From Cesiribacteraceae bacterium YIM B00369 (GTDB taxonomy: Bacteria; Bacteroidota; Bacteroidia; Cytophagales; Cyclobacteriaceae), in assembly GCA_017948555.1 (NCBI GenBank), contig JAFMYY010000015.1:62001-126000 (forward strand): a stretch of DNA of 64,000 nt, read 5' to 3'. The notes beneath the pieces were generated by a model. The model was not told where the DNA came from and ran no database searches. It saw only the letters and a program-made list of their open reading frames with translations. A program made the position numbers and the translations under genes. This document shows, piece by piece, positions 8,403 through 17,010 of this stretch (within the stretch, counting starts at the first letter, position 1; each line of letters starts with the position of its first letter).

Positions 8403-10565
8403 TTATAGATTTAAATCCGGTATTACAAAGACCGGCGTTTCTGTTACCTCTATTTCTAACTTCCCTTTATTAGTCTTTTTCTTTTCTTCATCCATTTTTA
8501 TTTTCCCAATCGCAGGATGGTAAACTTTTGCGGATTCAGCCTTACCTAAGTCCAGAGAATAAACTTGTTTTCTGTTCCTTTCATCAGGAATCATTAATAT
8601 ATAAGCTGAACGGCCATTCAGCTCATACCTGTCCACAATAGGATCTTTGCTGATCGTTTCTTTATAAATATATTCACCCAACAATTTATTTGCCTGATTC
8701 AGGTAGGTAGCTGCAGGTTTAGGAGATTTATCAGCCTTATTAAGCAGGCCCATCGATGCATATTTGCCGGGATTCTCCGGATTATAATCATAAGCCTGAT
8801 AAAAGAAAACTTTCTCTACTCCTGAACGAACGTAAAGTAACGACACCCTTAAAATCCAGTCGGCCTGGGTTTCTAATACAGATTTTTCACCAACAGCTAT
8901 TACTTTGTTTATACTATTCTGATTAGTGTCGTAACCAATTTCCGTTACCCATACAGGCATTCCATTACAGTAATTTCCTGCTAAACGGATGAATTCTGCA
9001 GCATCCTGTGCCGCCTCAGATACTTCTGGTGCAACTCCTCTTTTTTGTTTTTCATCTCTAGGATATGTGTGATAGTTAATAACATCCCAACATAAATTAA
9101 TACTCCCATCTTTATTATAGCCCCGAAACTCTTTACACCAATCAATCATTCCTTTTACATAATCAATATTTGGACCAGCCAAACCTCCCATAACTACCTT
9201 CATATCCGGATCGGCATTTTTTACCCCCACGCCCGGTCCCATAGAATTTTTATGTCCATCATAGAAAGCAGACATGTTAGCCGCATATTCACGGCCAGTT
9301 TGATACGCTTTCCTTCCTTTCCAGTATTTATTTCTTTCATTATCACATTCAATGTACTTAATGAGGCTTAACCCCCTTTCTACAGTTCTTTCCGGGCTTT
9401 TCTTCGCTCCCGGGTAAAGAACTCCCTTAAGAACATCCTTTTGCAGTTCAGGATCAATGTTACTGTTACTTCCATACCTGGCAGCAAGCTGGAAACCTGC
9501 TTTTGCCTGTTCAATATAAGAAGAAGGATCGGAAAAATCTTTGCCATACCTGAGAGGAACATTTTCATCATCCCGCTCCCCTTCCGGGTAGGTGGCACGC
9601 ATCCATTTAGGAATGGTTTTCAAACAAAGTAATACTTCAATTTCCGCCTCTTTAAGTCTTTTATATATCAGGTCATAGTCCCATCCTCCACTGGCTGTGG
9701 GATTAAATGAATACCGACCTTCTGTAGATTCAATCCGTTCCCAATCCACATAATGCCGTATGGCAGAAAAGTTTTTTATTGCTCTGAATTTTTCCTCATT
9801 TATAATACTCCCTTTTCCGCCATCTACTATATCCCATTCAAAAGCATTTATACCAAAAGCATTTTTTAATTTATCAGTCCTGTTCAATGTCACCTCTGCA
9901 GGCAAAGAAGGTCCCTTCTTAAAGGAACCATAAAGCTCCATTTCAGCAGGGAATGATCCCCAGGTATTAATTACCAGGTACCGTGGATTTTTGATGGGGG
10001 CTTTCAGTTTGAAAAGGCTGTCTCCTGAAGCCTTACTTTCCGGATATGGCCCAACCCATGTATTGTATTTTTCCCCTGTAAAAGTGGCGACAGGAATCCT
10101 TTCCCAATTATCTGTTATAACAGATAAGGTCATTGGCTTATCTTTAAAAGTTCCTTTTCCATCGTAGAACCTGATACTTTTAATAATAAGCTCTTCACCT
10201 TCAGGTATGGGATACCAGGCATCATAGTTTTCGAGCACCCTGCTCCAGCCTGTATTAACCGTTTCTTTAGTGTTTCCATCAAACAAACCTTCCAGCCCAT
10301 TACTGGTATTTGCCATTTGATACCACCTTTCAGCGTATACAGGGATTTTTGTGTCCTGACCGGCAGAGGTTTTATCATTGAGATCCTGCTTATCCATTGA
10401 TACCACTGTGGCAATGTCTGCCAGTCCGCTGTTTATTTTCACCGCTGCTTTTTCAGAAATGTTTTTAGCTTTTTCATTCAAATCGCAGGAACTTAAAATC
10501 AATGTTAACAATAATGGTAAATACCCGATCTTCATCATTTTAAAGTTAAGTTTATGGAAAGCCAT
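8403..10565 (-). CDS. Clan GH-A glycoside hydrolase-like lipoprotein (GH39/PslG-like)
   Basis: 720 residues. A lipoprotein signal ends in LSSC with lipid-anchored Cys27; a second in-frame ATG pair at residues 10-11 could be the true start. Residues 75-215 look like a beta-sandwich of discoidin type. From residue 235 a TIM barrel follows (FGINAFEWD, HYVDWERIE, GGWDYDLI). The likely acid/base Glu is E410 in ECDNER and the nucleophile E542 in WVTEIGYD, the spacing expected for clan GH-A. A small C-terminal beta domain closes the protein. Polysaccharide loci often encode such an enzyme to trim or release polymer, as PslG does in Pseudomonas. It is flanked by an intact and a broken copy of the same membrane-protein gene. 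Confidence 0.8.
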   Translation of the reverse strand: MAFHKLNFKMMKIGYLPLLLTLILSSCDLNEKAKNISEKAAVKINSGLADIATVVSMDKQDLNDKTSAGQDTKIPVYAERWYQMANTSNGLEGLFDGNTKETVNTGWSRVLENYDAWYPIPEGEELIIKSIRFYDGKGTFKDKPMTLSVITDNWERIPVATFTGEKYNTWVGPYPESKASGDSLFKLKAPIKNPRYLVINTWGSFPAEMELYGSFKKGPSLPAEVTLNRTDKLKNAFGINAFEWDIVDGGKGSIINEEKFRAIKNFSAIRHYVDWERIESTEGRYSFNPTASGGWDYDLIYKRLKEAEIEVLLCLKTIPKWMRATYPEGERDDENVPLRYGKDFSDPSSYIEQAKAGFQLAARYGSNSNIDPELQKDVLKGVLYPGAKKSPERTVERGLSLIKYIECDNERNKYWKGRKAYQTGREYAANMSAFYDGHKNSMGPGVGVKNADPDMKVVMGGLAGPNIDYVKGMIDWCKEFRGYNKDGSINLCWDVINYHTYPRDEKQKRGVAPEVSEAAQDAAEFIRLAGNYCNGMPVWVTEIGYDTNQNSINKVIAVGEKSVLETQADWILRVSLLYVRSGVEKVFFYQAYDYNPENPGKYASMGLLNKADKSPKPAATYLNQANKLLGEYIYKETISKDPIVDRYELNGRSAYILMIPDERNRKQVYSLDLGKAESAKVYHPAIGKIKMDEEKKKTNKGKLEIEVTETPVFVIPDLNL

Positions 10566-10612
10566 TATTTAGTGATATACAAAAAATGAGTTTGCTCCGG
10601 GAAATGAATTAA

Positions 10613-10841
10613 AATGCTTTTCAACTTCAGAATATGGATTTACTATACTTCTCCAAGGTTATTCCTTATTTAAAAATTGTAATCTTTACCGGATTATACC
10701 TTTCTGAATTTCTTGTTTCACTCCTTAAGAGAGTCTCTGTAAATTTCCTGATTTTCCGGGCTGTTTTGGTTTGCGGAGCAATTGGAATGGGAAATGCCCG
10801 ATGCCTGTTTAACTGTTTTACCAGATGAAAAAGAAATTTAA
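10613..10841 (+). pseudogene. Frameshifted relic of the orphan membrane protein (7345-8184)
   Basis: Read from 10613 in the frame of the ATG at 10634, the peptide FQLQNMDLLYFSKVIPYL and onward to CGAIGM aligns with residues 132-188 of the protein at 7345-8184 (FQKDKLGILYYSWIIPYV ... SGAVGM). At about 10790, in a GG run, one extra base breaks the frame. Resuming at 10791 gives EMPDACLTVLPDEKEI, matching EMIEGSLADVIGEEDI (189-204), to a stop at 10839. Only about 73 of 279 codons remain and both ends are missing, so it cannot make a working protein. It lies just upstream of the hydrolase start on the opposite strand. Confidence 0.75.
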
Positions 10842-10865
10842 AAAAAATTATATTACAACATTTTT

Positions 10866-10884
10866 AAACTTCTTCCGGAAGTTT
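10866..10884 (-). terminator. Short hairpin downstream of the GT2 pair
   Basis: Perfect 7-base stem AAACTTC / GAAGTTT with a 5-base loop, about 95 bases past the stop of the GT2 gene at 10979. On the minus strand it is followed by an A/T-rich stretch that reaches TTTTTTT only after about 20 bases. It is a weak terminator candidate. Confidence 0.35.
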
Positions 10885-10978
10885 GTGGTCCGGAAACCAA
10901 CAAAGCCAATTATACCTCTATTATTTTTGCCTGCTGATTTCTGCTGGTATTTTTTTTGTTAACAATTACCCCCCATTT

Positions 10979-12058
10979 TCAAAGTAAGCCGGCTGATAAT
11001 TCACTTGAGCTAACTTCATTTCCTCCCTGCACCCTTCTGCTTTTTAAAGGCCCCAGGTAATTCTTCTTTAGCTTCAGTATATTTAAAAACACCCTTTTCA
11101 TTTCATTATACTGCCTGTAACCTGACAGTCTTTGCCTGCAGGCAAAAATCTTCAATGTAATTACGTTTTTCTCCTCTGAATGCATGGGTGTTCTATAATT
11201 GCTTTTATAGAGCCTTACCATCTCCCACAAATAATAAAAGATCCCATGCAGGTATCTGCTGTTAAAGGAAATTAAATTAGAGCTCCCATAGGTAGTTATA
11301 AAAACATATGGATCAAGAACTTCAAAACAGGTACTACTCTCTTTAAAGAAACGTATATAGTAATCCCAGCTTAACCGCTGTTCCTCCATAAAATGCTTAA
11401 ACTTCAGCCTGTCATCATACCAGATATCAAAACCAGCTAACACCAGGGCAAAGCAAATTTCAAAATCTCCTCCGGAACTTAAGTTGGCTCCTACCCTGTC
11501 GGTAAGTAAAGGCTTAAAGCCAGCATCAAGAATTGAAAAATAAGCCGATTTACGAATCACACTTCCTGCTCCATAAACAAAATTCCTGGATACTTTACCT
11601 GAGGATTTTGCCTGTGCCCCATTGGCAAAAAGAGGAAGAGCTTTAGCATAATAAGGTGGCTCCACCTCATACTCCAGTTCTCCACATCCCCCCAAGACAC
11701 CAATGGAAGGGTTCTCCACCATTAAGTCATAGGCTATATTCACATAGTCCTGCGCCAACCAGTTGTCATCGTCGCACATGAGTATAAAGTCATAGCCAGA
11801 TGCGTTGAAGGCCATTTCCCTTGCGTAGGTTAAGCCCTGCCTGCTTTGGTGGAGCAGGGAAAAAGGAACAGAGGTATTGTATTTCGCCCACTCTTCCTCA
11901 ATTACCTGATGCGTATTATCCGTGGATGCATTGTCGACCACAATTACCTCCCAGGGCACATCATTCCTTACCTCCTGCTGTGCAATATGCTTCAGTGTTT
12001 CAGGCAGGCGTTTAGCACCATTAAAAGTGCATAATACTATTGATATCCCTGGTTTCAT
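10979..12058 (-). CDS. Family 2 glycosyltransferase
   Basis: 359 residues with a GT-A fold at the N terminus: ISIVLCTFNGAKRLPETL, VIVVDNASTDNT, and a CDDDNWL metal/nucleotide motif near residue 96. GGDFEICFAL (about residue 197) is the usual acceptor-side block of GT2 enzymes, and the C-terminal third is basic. It probably adds a sugar at the cytoplasmic face. The start ATG overlaps the stop of the upstream GT2 gene by four bases (ATGA), indicating translational coupling. Donor sugar is unknown. Confidence 0.88.
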   Translation of the reverse strand: MKPGISIVLCTFNGAKRLPETLKHIAQQEVRNDVPWEVIVVDNASTDNTHQVIEEEWAKYNTSVPFSLLHQSRQGLTYAREMAFNASGYDFILMCDDDNWLAQDYVNIAYDLMVENPSIGVLGGCGELEYEVEPPYYAKALPLFANGAQAKSSGKVSRNFVYGAGSVIRKSAYFSILDAGFKPLLTDRVGANLSSGGDFEICFALVLAGFDIWYDDRLKFKHFMEEQRLSWDYYIRFFKESSTCFEVLDPYVFITTYGSSNLISFNSRYLHGIFYYLWEMVRLYKSNYRTPMHSEEKNVITLKIFACRQRLSGYRQYNEMKRVFLNILKLKKNYLGPLKSRRVQGGNEVSSSELSAGLL

Positions 12059-13041
12059 AAAATATTAAATCGCATTTTAATGTAAACCTTTAATATTTTC
12101 CAATATAATAAAGGATGCCGCCTGTATAAATTTAATGCCTGCTGAACCTGCCTTTGAACACAATCTTTGTTGTGTGTTGCATGCCAGAGATCATTCGCTA
12201 CCCGCAGGCCATAAAAGGAATAAAATTTCCTTGACTTCCGCATAATTTTTTCCCTGGCTTCTTCCGGCAAATATTCCTGAATTACATTCATTACCCAACT
12301 CATATCCTTTAAATTTTCGGCCTGAAGAAATTTATTTCCGGAAATAGAGGAAACATGTTTTCTGTACTCAGCAAGAATTTCAGGGCTGTATGCCACAGGG
12401 TATTCCCGGGCGATTCTTACCCACATATCCCAGTCCTCCCCATAGGTTACTCCGTAAAAGCCTCCCAGTTTTTCATACACCTCCCGCCTTACTGTAATGG
12501 CCACATACTGTATCCGCTGGTATTCGGCTATTTTTTCAAGCCAGTCCTTAAGAATGCCATCCTGCTTCATTTCCGGTCTCTGGTTGTAACTTATATCCCC
12601 CTTATGGTCGATGTAGTTAAAACGGCAAAAAGCAGCCCCTGCTTCAGGGAATTTTCTGAACAGAGCTTCCACCTTACTATAGTAACCGTTCAATACCTTA
12701 TCATCGCCATGTAAAATATGGACGAGATGCCCGATTGCCCGGTTAATGCAGGTTTCAAAATTCCTGAGGCTTCCCCGGTTTTCCGGTTGCCTGTAATACT
12801 TAATTCTCCCTTTTCCAATCCTCTGCACAATGGCCTCCACATCAGCATCCGTGCTTGCATCATCCACCACTTCTATTTGCATATCATCTTCGCTCCCTGC
12901 CTGCTGCAGAACGCTCTCCAGCGTTTCCGGCAAAAACAGGGAACAGTTATAAACAGGAATCATTACTGACCAGCGTGGCCTGTGCACATCTGCAGAAAGG
13001 GGCCGGATAGCCGGAGGAGAAGATGGAATTCTGACCATCAT
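12055..13041 (-). CDS. Family 2 glycosyltransferase
   Basis: 328 residues. After a 28-residue Pro-rich leader the GT2 core appears: WSVMIPVYNCSLFLPETL, IEVVDDASTD, HGDDKVL as the DxD-like motif near residue 115, and YGEDWDMWVR near residue 205 with the acidic catalytic-side residues. The next gene overlaps its last four bases. It is the first gene of a two-gene minus-strand unit whose promoter should lie in the 13042-13550 region. Acceptor and donor are unknown. Confidence 0.88.
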   Translation of the reverse strand: MMVRIPSSPPAIRPLSADVHRPRWSVMIPVYNCSLFLPETLESVLQQAGSEDDMQIEVVDDASTDADVEAIVQRIGKGRIKYYRQPENRGSLRNFETCINRAIGHLVHILHGDDKVLNGYYSKVEALFRKFPEAGAAFCRFNYIDHKGDISYNQRPEMKQDGILKDWLEKIAEYQRIQYVAITVRREVYEKLGGFYGVTYGEDWDMWVRIAREYPVAYSPEILAEYRKHVSSISGNKFLQAENLKDMSWVMNVIQEYLPEEAREKIMRKSRKFYSFYGLRVANDLWHATHNKDCVQRQVQQALNLYRRHPLLYWKILKVYIKMRFNIL

Positions 13042-13550
13042 AAGGTTTTAAAAATGCTTATTAAAACGAAAGGATATTTGGAAAACGGTAATCATCCGGA
13101 GTTAAACATCCGGCATCCATAAATTTAGAATTAAGATCATAAATTTTATGACAAAATTAACATTTTTTATCCATTATCCTAATTTATACCCTGATAATAA
13201 AACAAGGATATCCGTAAGAGTAAAAAAACACTGCTAATCAGGGTGGTCAAAAATGAATCCTGATACTTTCTTTACCAATATACATTTAATGAAGGAAGAT
13301 GGTAATGAACTGCTGTTATAACAGAGGTCATTTCCTGTTATTGCATTCCAGGCGGATGTGTTAGTTCAGTATCAGAATTTAAAAGCAACTGTACCAGCGC
13401 AATCCCTGCCACTAAATAACTGATACACAATACGTTAATTTGTTGCCGTGTTATTTTTCGCCATGAAATATAAAAAATAAAACTTTTTTTTATATTTTTA
13501 CCATCTAAACATCCACCACAAGGAGTGTTTTTTTTTTAAAATTTGAACAT
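13042..13550. other. Divergent intergenic region, 509 bases, no gene
   Basis: No credible ORF. It separates divergent GT2 and acyltransferase genes and should hold both promoters. On the minus strand TAATTTTG (13159-13152) matches the Bacteroidota -7 consensus, without a clear TTG at the -33 distance. A perfect 12-base palindrome CTGTTATAACAG lies at 13313-13324, and ATCCGG is repeated near 13095-13115. AAGGAG at 13520-13525 is too far upstream of the ATG at 13551 to be a standard ribosome binding site. Confidence 0.4.
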
Positions 13551-14741
13551 ATGCTTCCGAATCCTAAGAACAGCCCTTCAGCAGTATTGGAATATAAACC
13601 TCAGCTTGACGGATTGCGCTTTCTGGCAGTTTTTGCAATTATATTATATCATTACTTCCCGGAGGTACATAAGCACGTTAAAATAATTGACAGCAGTATA
13701 TTTTTGGCTTTTTTCTTTGTTCTCAGCAGCTATCTGATCACCAATATTTTACTTAAAGGAAAAGAAAAAGGACTGGACGCAGGATATTCGAAATTATCGA
13801 TAGGATCTGTATTTTTAATGCGCAGGACCCTCCGCATTTTCCCTGCTTATTACTTTTACCTCCTGCTTGTTTTTATTTTCCCCATAGGAGGGCAGTATTT
13901 AAGAGAAAACTTTGAAGTTTTTTTCTTATACATATCAAATTTCCAGATTTATGCAGACCAGGAGTGGAATGAGCTAACGGCCCACCTATGGACCTTAGCA
14001 GTTGAGGAACAATTTTACCTGGTATGGCCATGGGTGATATTATTTACCCCTGACAAATACCTGCCAAAAGTGCTCCTGTTTATTATCTTTATCGGATTCA
14101 GCTCCCGCCTTCTTTTATATACTTTGATAAGCCCGGAGGAATTCCAGGTAGTAACCATTCAGGTACTTACCCCAACCTGCCTTGATAGTTTTGGCCTGGG
14201 TGCGCTCCTTGCTTACCGGCATAAAAACGGCATTATTCATAACCCTCAGCTAAAGAAAGCGCTGGCGGTTATCCTTACCATCTGGGTTATTTCCATTGCC
14301 TTAAATGCGCTGATGGTCGTGCTTTTACTGGGGCGTATTATTGTTTCCCTTTTTGCCATGATTATTATTGAAGGAGCGGTAAACGGCTACCAAAATAAGG
14401 CAGGAAAACTTCTTGAAAATAAGGTTGTTCTGTATCTCGCAAAAATCAGCTACGGCATATACCTGTACCATATCTTTTCTGCCTTTATACTCTGGAAGCT
14501 GTGTGTACGCATCAGGGAATTTGCCGCTCATACTCTGGGGATTAACATTTCAGAAATTATTAATTTTATCGCATTACCCGGAATATATTTCAGCGTATCT
14601 GTTATCCTTACTATTATAATGGCCTCACTTTCCTGGCACTTTCTGGAAAGACCAATCAACAACTTAAAGAGGTTCTTTATATACAATTCCTCAAAACCTG
14701 TAGCGCAACCAAAGGAAAAAAGTCTGGCCAAACATCTGTAA
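13551..14741 (+). CDS. Acyltransferase family 3 (OafA/YrhL-like), copy 1
   Basis: 396 residues with about ten membrane helices. The diagnostic blocks are QLDGLRFLAVFAIILYHYF (conserved His near residue 35), FFVLSSYLIT where most members have LSGFLIT, RRTLRIFPAYY, and HLWTLAVEEQFYLVWPW. The family moves acyl groups, usually acetyl, onto sugars of exported polysaccharide across the inner membrane. A tandem paralog starts 53 bases downstream with all of these blocks conserved, so the pair arose by duplication and may acylate different positions or sugars. A long AT-rich leader precedes the gene. Confidence 0.92.
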   Translation: MLPNPKNSPSAVLEYKPQLDGLRFLAVFAIILYHYFPEVHKHVKIIDSSIFLAFFFVLSSYLITNILLKGKEKGLDAGYSKLSIGSVFLMRRTLRIFPAYYFYLLLVFIFPIGGQYLRENFEVFFLYISNFQIYADQEWNELTAHLWTLAVEEQFYLVWPWVILFTPDKYLPKVLLFIIFIGFSSRLLLYTLISPEEFQVVTIQVLTPTCLDSFGLGALLAYRHKNGIIHNPQLKKALAVILTIWVISIALNALMVVLLLGRIIVSLFAMIIIEGAVNGYQNKAGKLLENKVVLYLAKISYGIYLYHIFSAFILWKLCVRIREFAAHTLGINISEIINFIALPGIYFSVSVILTIIMASLSWHFLERPINNLKRFFIYNSSKPVAQPKEKSLAKHL

Positions 14742-14794
14742 GCTTATTTTCCCCTTCCGCTTATTACTTTATATAAAAGTGTAAACTATAGTAT

Positions 14795-15994
14795 ATGTCA
14801 TCCTCTGCCTCACAAAAGTCTGCCAGTATATTAGCCTACAGGCCACAGTTAGACGGACTTCGTTTTATCGCCGTTTTTGTGGTGATATGCTATCACTTTT
14901 TTCCTGCCCTGCAGGCGCACAACAGCCCTATGGATATTGGGGTATTACTTGCTTTCTTTTTTGTGCTGAGCAGTTACCTGATTACAAAAATAATTTTAAT
15001 CGGGAAGCAAAAAGGACTTGAAGGTGGTTATAACAAGTTTCAGGTGGGCGGTATTTTCCTCATCCGCAGAACACTCCGGATTTTTCCGGCTTATTATGCA
15101 TACCTGCTCCTGCTTATGTTCATCCCCGGCCTGGGCGAAAATATTTGGGCTTATACTAAAACGTATTTCTTTTACCTTACAAATTACCACTTTTTCTATC
15201 AGCAGGAATGGGGCCCTTTAACGGGGCATTTATGGACCCTGGCTGTGGAAGAGCAGTTTTATTTGGTTTGGCCCTGGCTAATCCTTTTCACCCCCAACAG
15301 GCACATTCCTAAAGCACTGGTGCTTATGGTTGTGGTGGGGATTGTGTCGCGCCTGGTGCTGTTTAACCAGTACGATGCATCGGGCAGCCTGATAACCATG
15401 CAAATCCTTACCCAGACCTGCCTCGACAGCTTTGCTTTTGGAGGAATTCTCGCTTACCTGCACATGAAAGGAAAAGACCGAAACCCTGTTTTTGTTTACC
15501 TGTTTTTCCTTTCCCTGTTTACATGGACAGCTTGTATATTATTTGATTATCCGCATATTGCCACAGCCCTTGGCCGGGTGGTTGTTGCCCTGCTGGCAAT
15601 GGTGGTTATAGAAGGGGCCAATAAAGGCTACACCAACCTGCTGGGAAAAGTCCTGGAGAATAAGGTAATCCTGTACATGGCTAAAATCAGTTATGGCATA
15701 TATCTGTACCATTTATTTTCCAACTTTGTTGTACTGCAGGTTGCGGAACTGTTACAAAGAGGTAATCACCACATTATAAGGTTTACAGGAATCAACGTAA
15801 ATAACTTTTTATACCTGCTATATAATCCGCTCATTTATTTTATTCTTTCCTTTAGTGCTTCTGTAATTATGGCGGCACTTTCCTGGCATTTCCTTGAGGA
15901 GCCTGTTAACAACCTGAAAAGATTCTTCATCTACCGTAAAAAAGCAAAAACAACTGTTCCGGAAGAAATTAAAACAGATCCTGTACTAAAGTAA
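14795..15994 (+). CDS. Acyltransferase family 3 (OafA/YrhL-like), copy 2
   Basis: 399 residues, a tandem paralog of 13551-14741. It has the same order of blocks (QLDGLRFIAVFVVICYHFF, FFVLSSYLIT, RRTLRIFPAYY, HLWTLAVEEQFYLVWPW, AKISYGIYLYHLFSN) and a matching C terminus SWHFLEEPVNNLKRFF. The close match along the whole length argues for recent duplication. It shares the unusual LSSY variant with copy 1. It is probably an inner-membrane O-acetyltransferase for the polysaccharide. The gene ends 35 bases from the convergent GT8-like gene; only a short CAGGC/GCCTG stem lies between them. Confidence 0.92.
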   Translation: MSSSASQKSASILAYRPQLDGLRFIAVFVVICYHFFPALQAHNSPMDIGVLLAFFFVLSSYLITKIILIGKQKGLEGGYNKFQVGGIFLIRRTLRIFPAYYAYLLLLMFIPGLGENIWAYTKTYFFYLTNYHFFYQQEWGPLTGHLWTLAVEEQFYLVWPWLILFTPNRHIPKALVLMVVVGIVSRLVLFNQYDASGSLITMQILTQTCLDSFAFGGILAYLHMKGKDRNPVFVYLFFLSLFTWTACILFDYPHIATALGRVVVALLAMVVIEGANKGYTNLLGKVLENKVILYMAKISYGIYLYHLFSNFVVLQVAELLQRGNHHIIRFTGINVNNFLYLLYNPLIYFILSFSASVIMAALSWHFLEEPVNNLKRFFIYRKKAKTTVPEEIKTDPVLK

Positions 15995-16029
15995 ATTCTG
16001 ATACTTCAGGCTGTACTGCCTGTTCAGAC

Positions 16030-16962
16030 TCAGTCAGGATTCCTGATTTTCCCGGTCATGGTTACTTCAGCAATTCGCTTTATGCGCCTGATCATGCGAT
16101 ACCACCGCTTGCTTTCCGGCGGCCTGAGGTTTTCGTGCTGCCGGGTCAAATGAAAGGCCAGGGCTGCCTGCTGAGCAACAGGCTTCTTTCTGTGGGCAGA
16201 AAAGAACTTTTTAAAGTGATAGTTATAGGTCCGTTTCCAGTAGCGGGTAATAAAATCGGGCCAGTAATGAAAAATAACATCTCCTGAAGAAACGAGCCTG
16301 GTCTTATTCTGAAGGAAATAGGAAAATGCAAACTGCTCCGCTGTAAAAACATGTTTGTTAGCGTAAATCTGGTCAGTAAGATCTGTTATATCATCCAGTA
16401 AACCGGCCTGCCGGTAACTTAAACCTATCACACCGGCATTCCACATACGGGTGGTAAGTGGAATCTTTGTTTTTTCCCCTTCAATGGTATAGCTGAAATT
16501 CCTGATAACCCTCCTGATTGCGAGCCAGTCCATATTTTCAAAAAGCTCATCCGCTTCCAGCAAATCATAATCATTGGTGTTCATAATGCTGGTATCCGGG
16601 CTTATTTGCGCTAAAAGCTTATGGGGCGCTTCGGTAAAATAAGAGTCGCTGTCAAGGTAAAGAATATCGGATTTAAACTTCTGAAAGCAGGCTTTGATCA
16701 CGCAAATTTTTACCCGGTGCACAAAGTTGTATTGCCCTTTATAATTCCTGATTGTTTCCGGGCTCAAATGCTCCACGTGAAGAGGCATTGCACCGGCAAA
16801 ATGATTGAATGCTTCGGGCTGATCGGTATACACCACCAACTGCAGCCCTGTAAAATCTCCCCTGAGATGATGGTATAAAGTAAGAATGGAAAATTTAACC
16901 TGACTGAACAATTCAGGCACACCGTATACATGGTATAAAATAACTTTGGAAGCTTTATTCAT
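16030..16962 (-). CDS. GT8-like glycosyltransferase (GT-A fold)
   Basis: 310 residues. A DILYLDSDSYF motif near residue 97 is a typical GT-A DxD site preceded by a hydrophobic strand. TRMWNAGVIGLS near residue 170 matches the NxGv block that GT8 enzymes use near the acceptor. The N terminus VILYHVYGVPEL and VVYTD also fit. The C-terminal 60 residues are strongly basic and may bind membrane or acceptor. It is the last gene of the ABC-transporter operon and lies 48 bases after the deacetylase gene. It could instead belong to an unnamed GT-A family; family-level confidence is moderate. Confidence 0.7.
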   Translation of the reverse strand: MNKASKVILYHVYGVPELFSQVKFSILTLYHHLRGDFTGLQLVVYTDQPEAFNHFAGAMPLHVEHLSPETIRNYKGQYNFVHRVKICVIKACFQKFKSDILYLDSDSYFTEAPHKLLAQISPDTSIMNTNDYDLLEADELFENMDWLAIRRVIRNFSYTIEGEKTKIPLTTRMWNAGVIGLSYRQAGLLDDITDLTDQIYANKHVFTAEQFAFSYFLQNKTRLVSSGDVIFHYWPDFITRYWKRTYNYHFKKFFSAHRKKPVAQQAALAFHLTRQHENLRPPESKRWYRMIRRIKRIAEVTMTGKIRNPD

Positions 16963-17010
16963 CGGTTTCCCCCGGAATTGTAAAGGTAATACACTAAACT
17001 CTTCAAAGCA

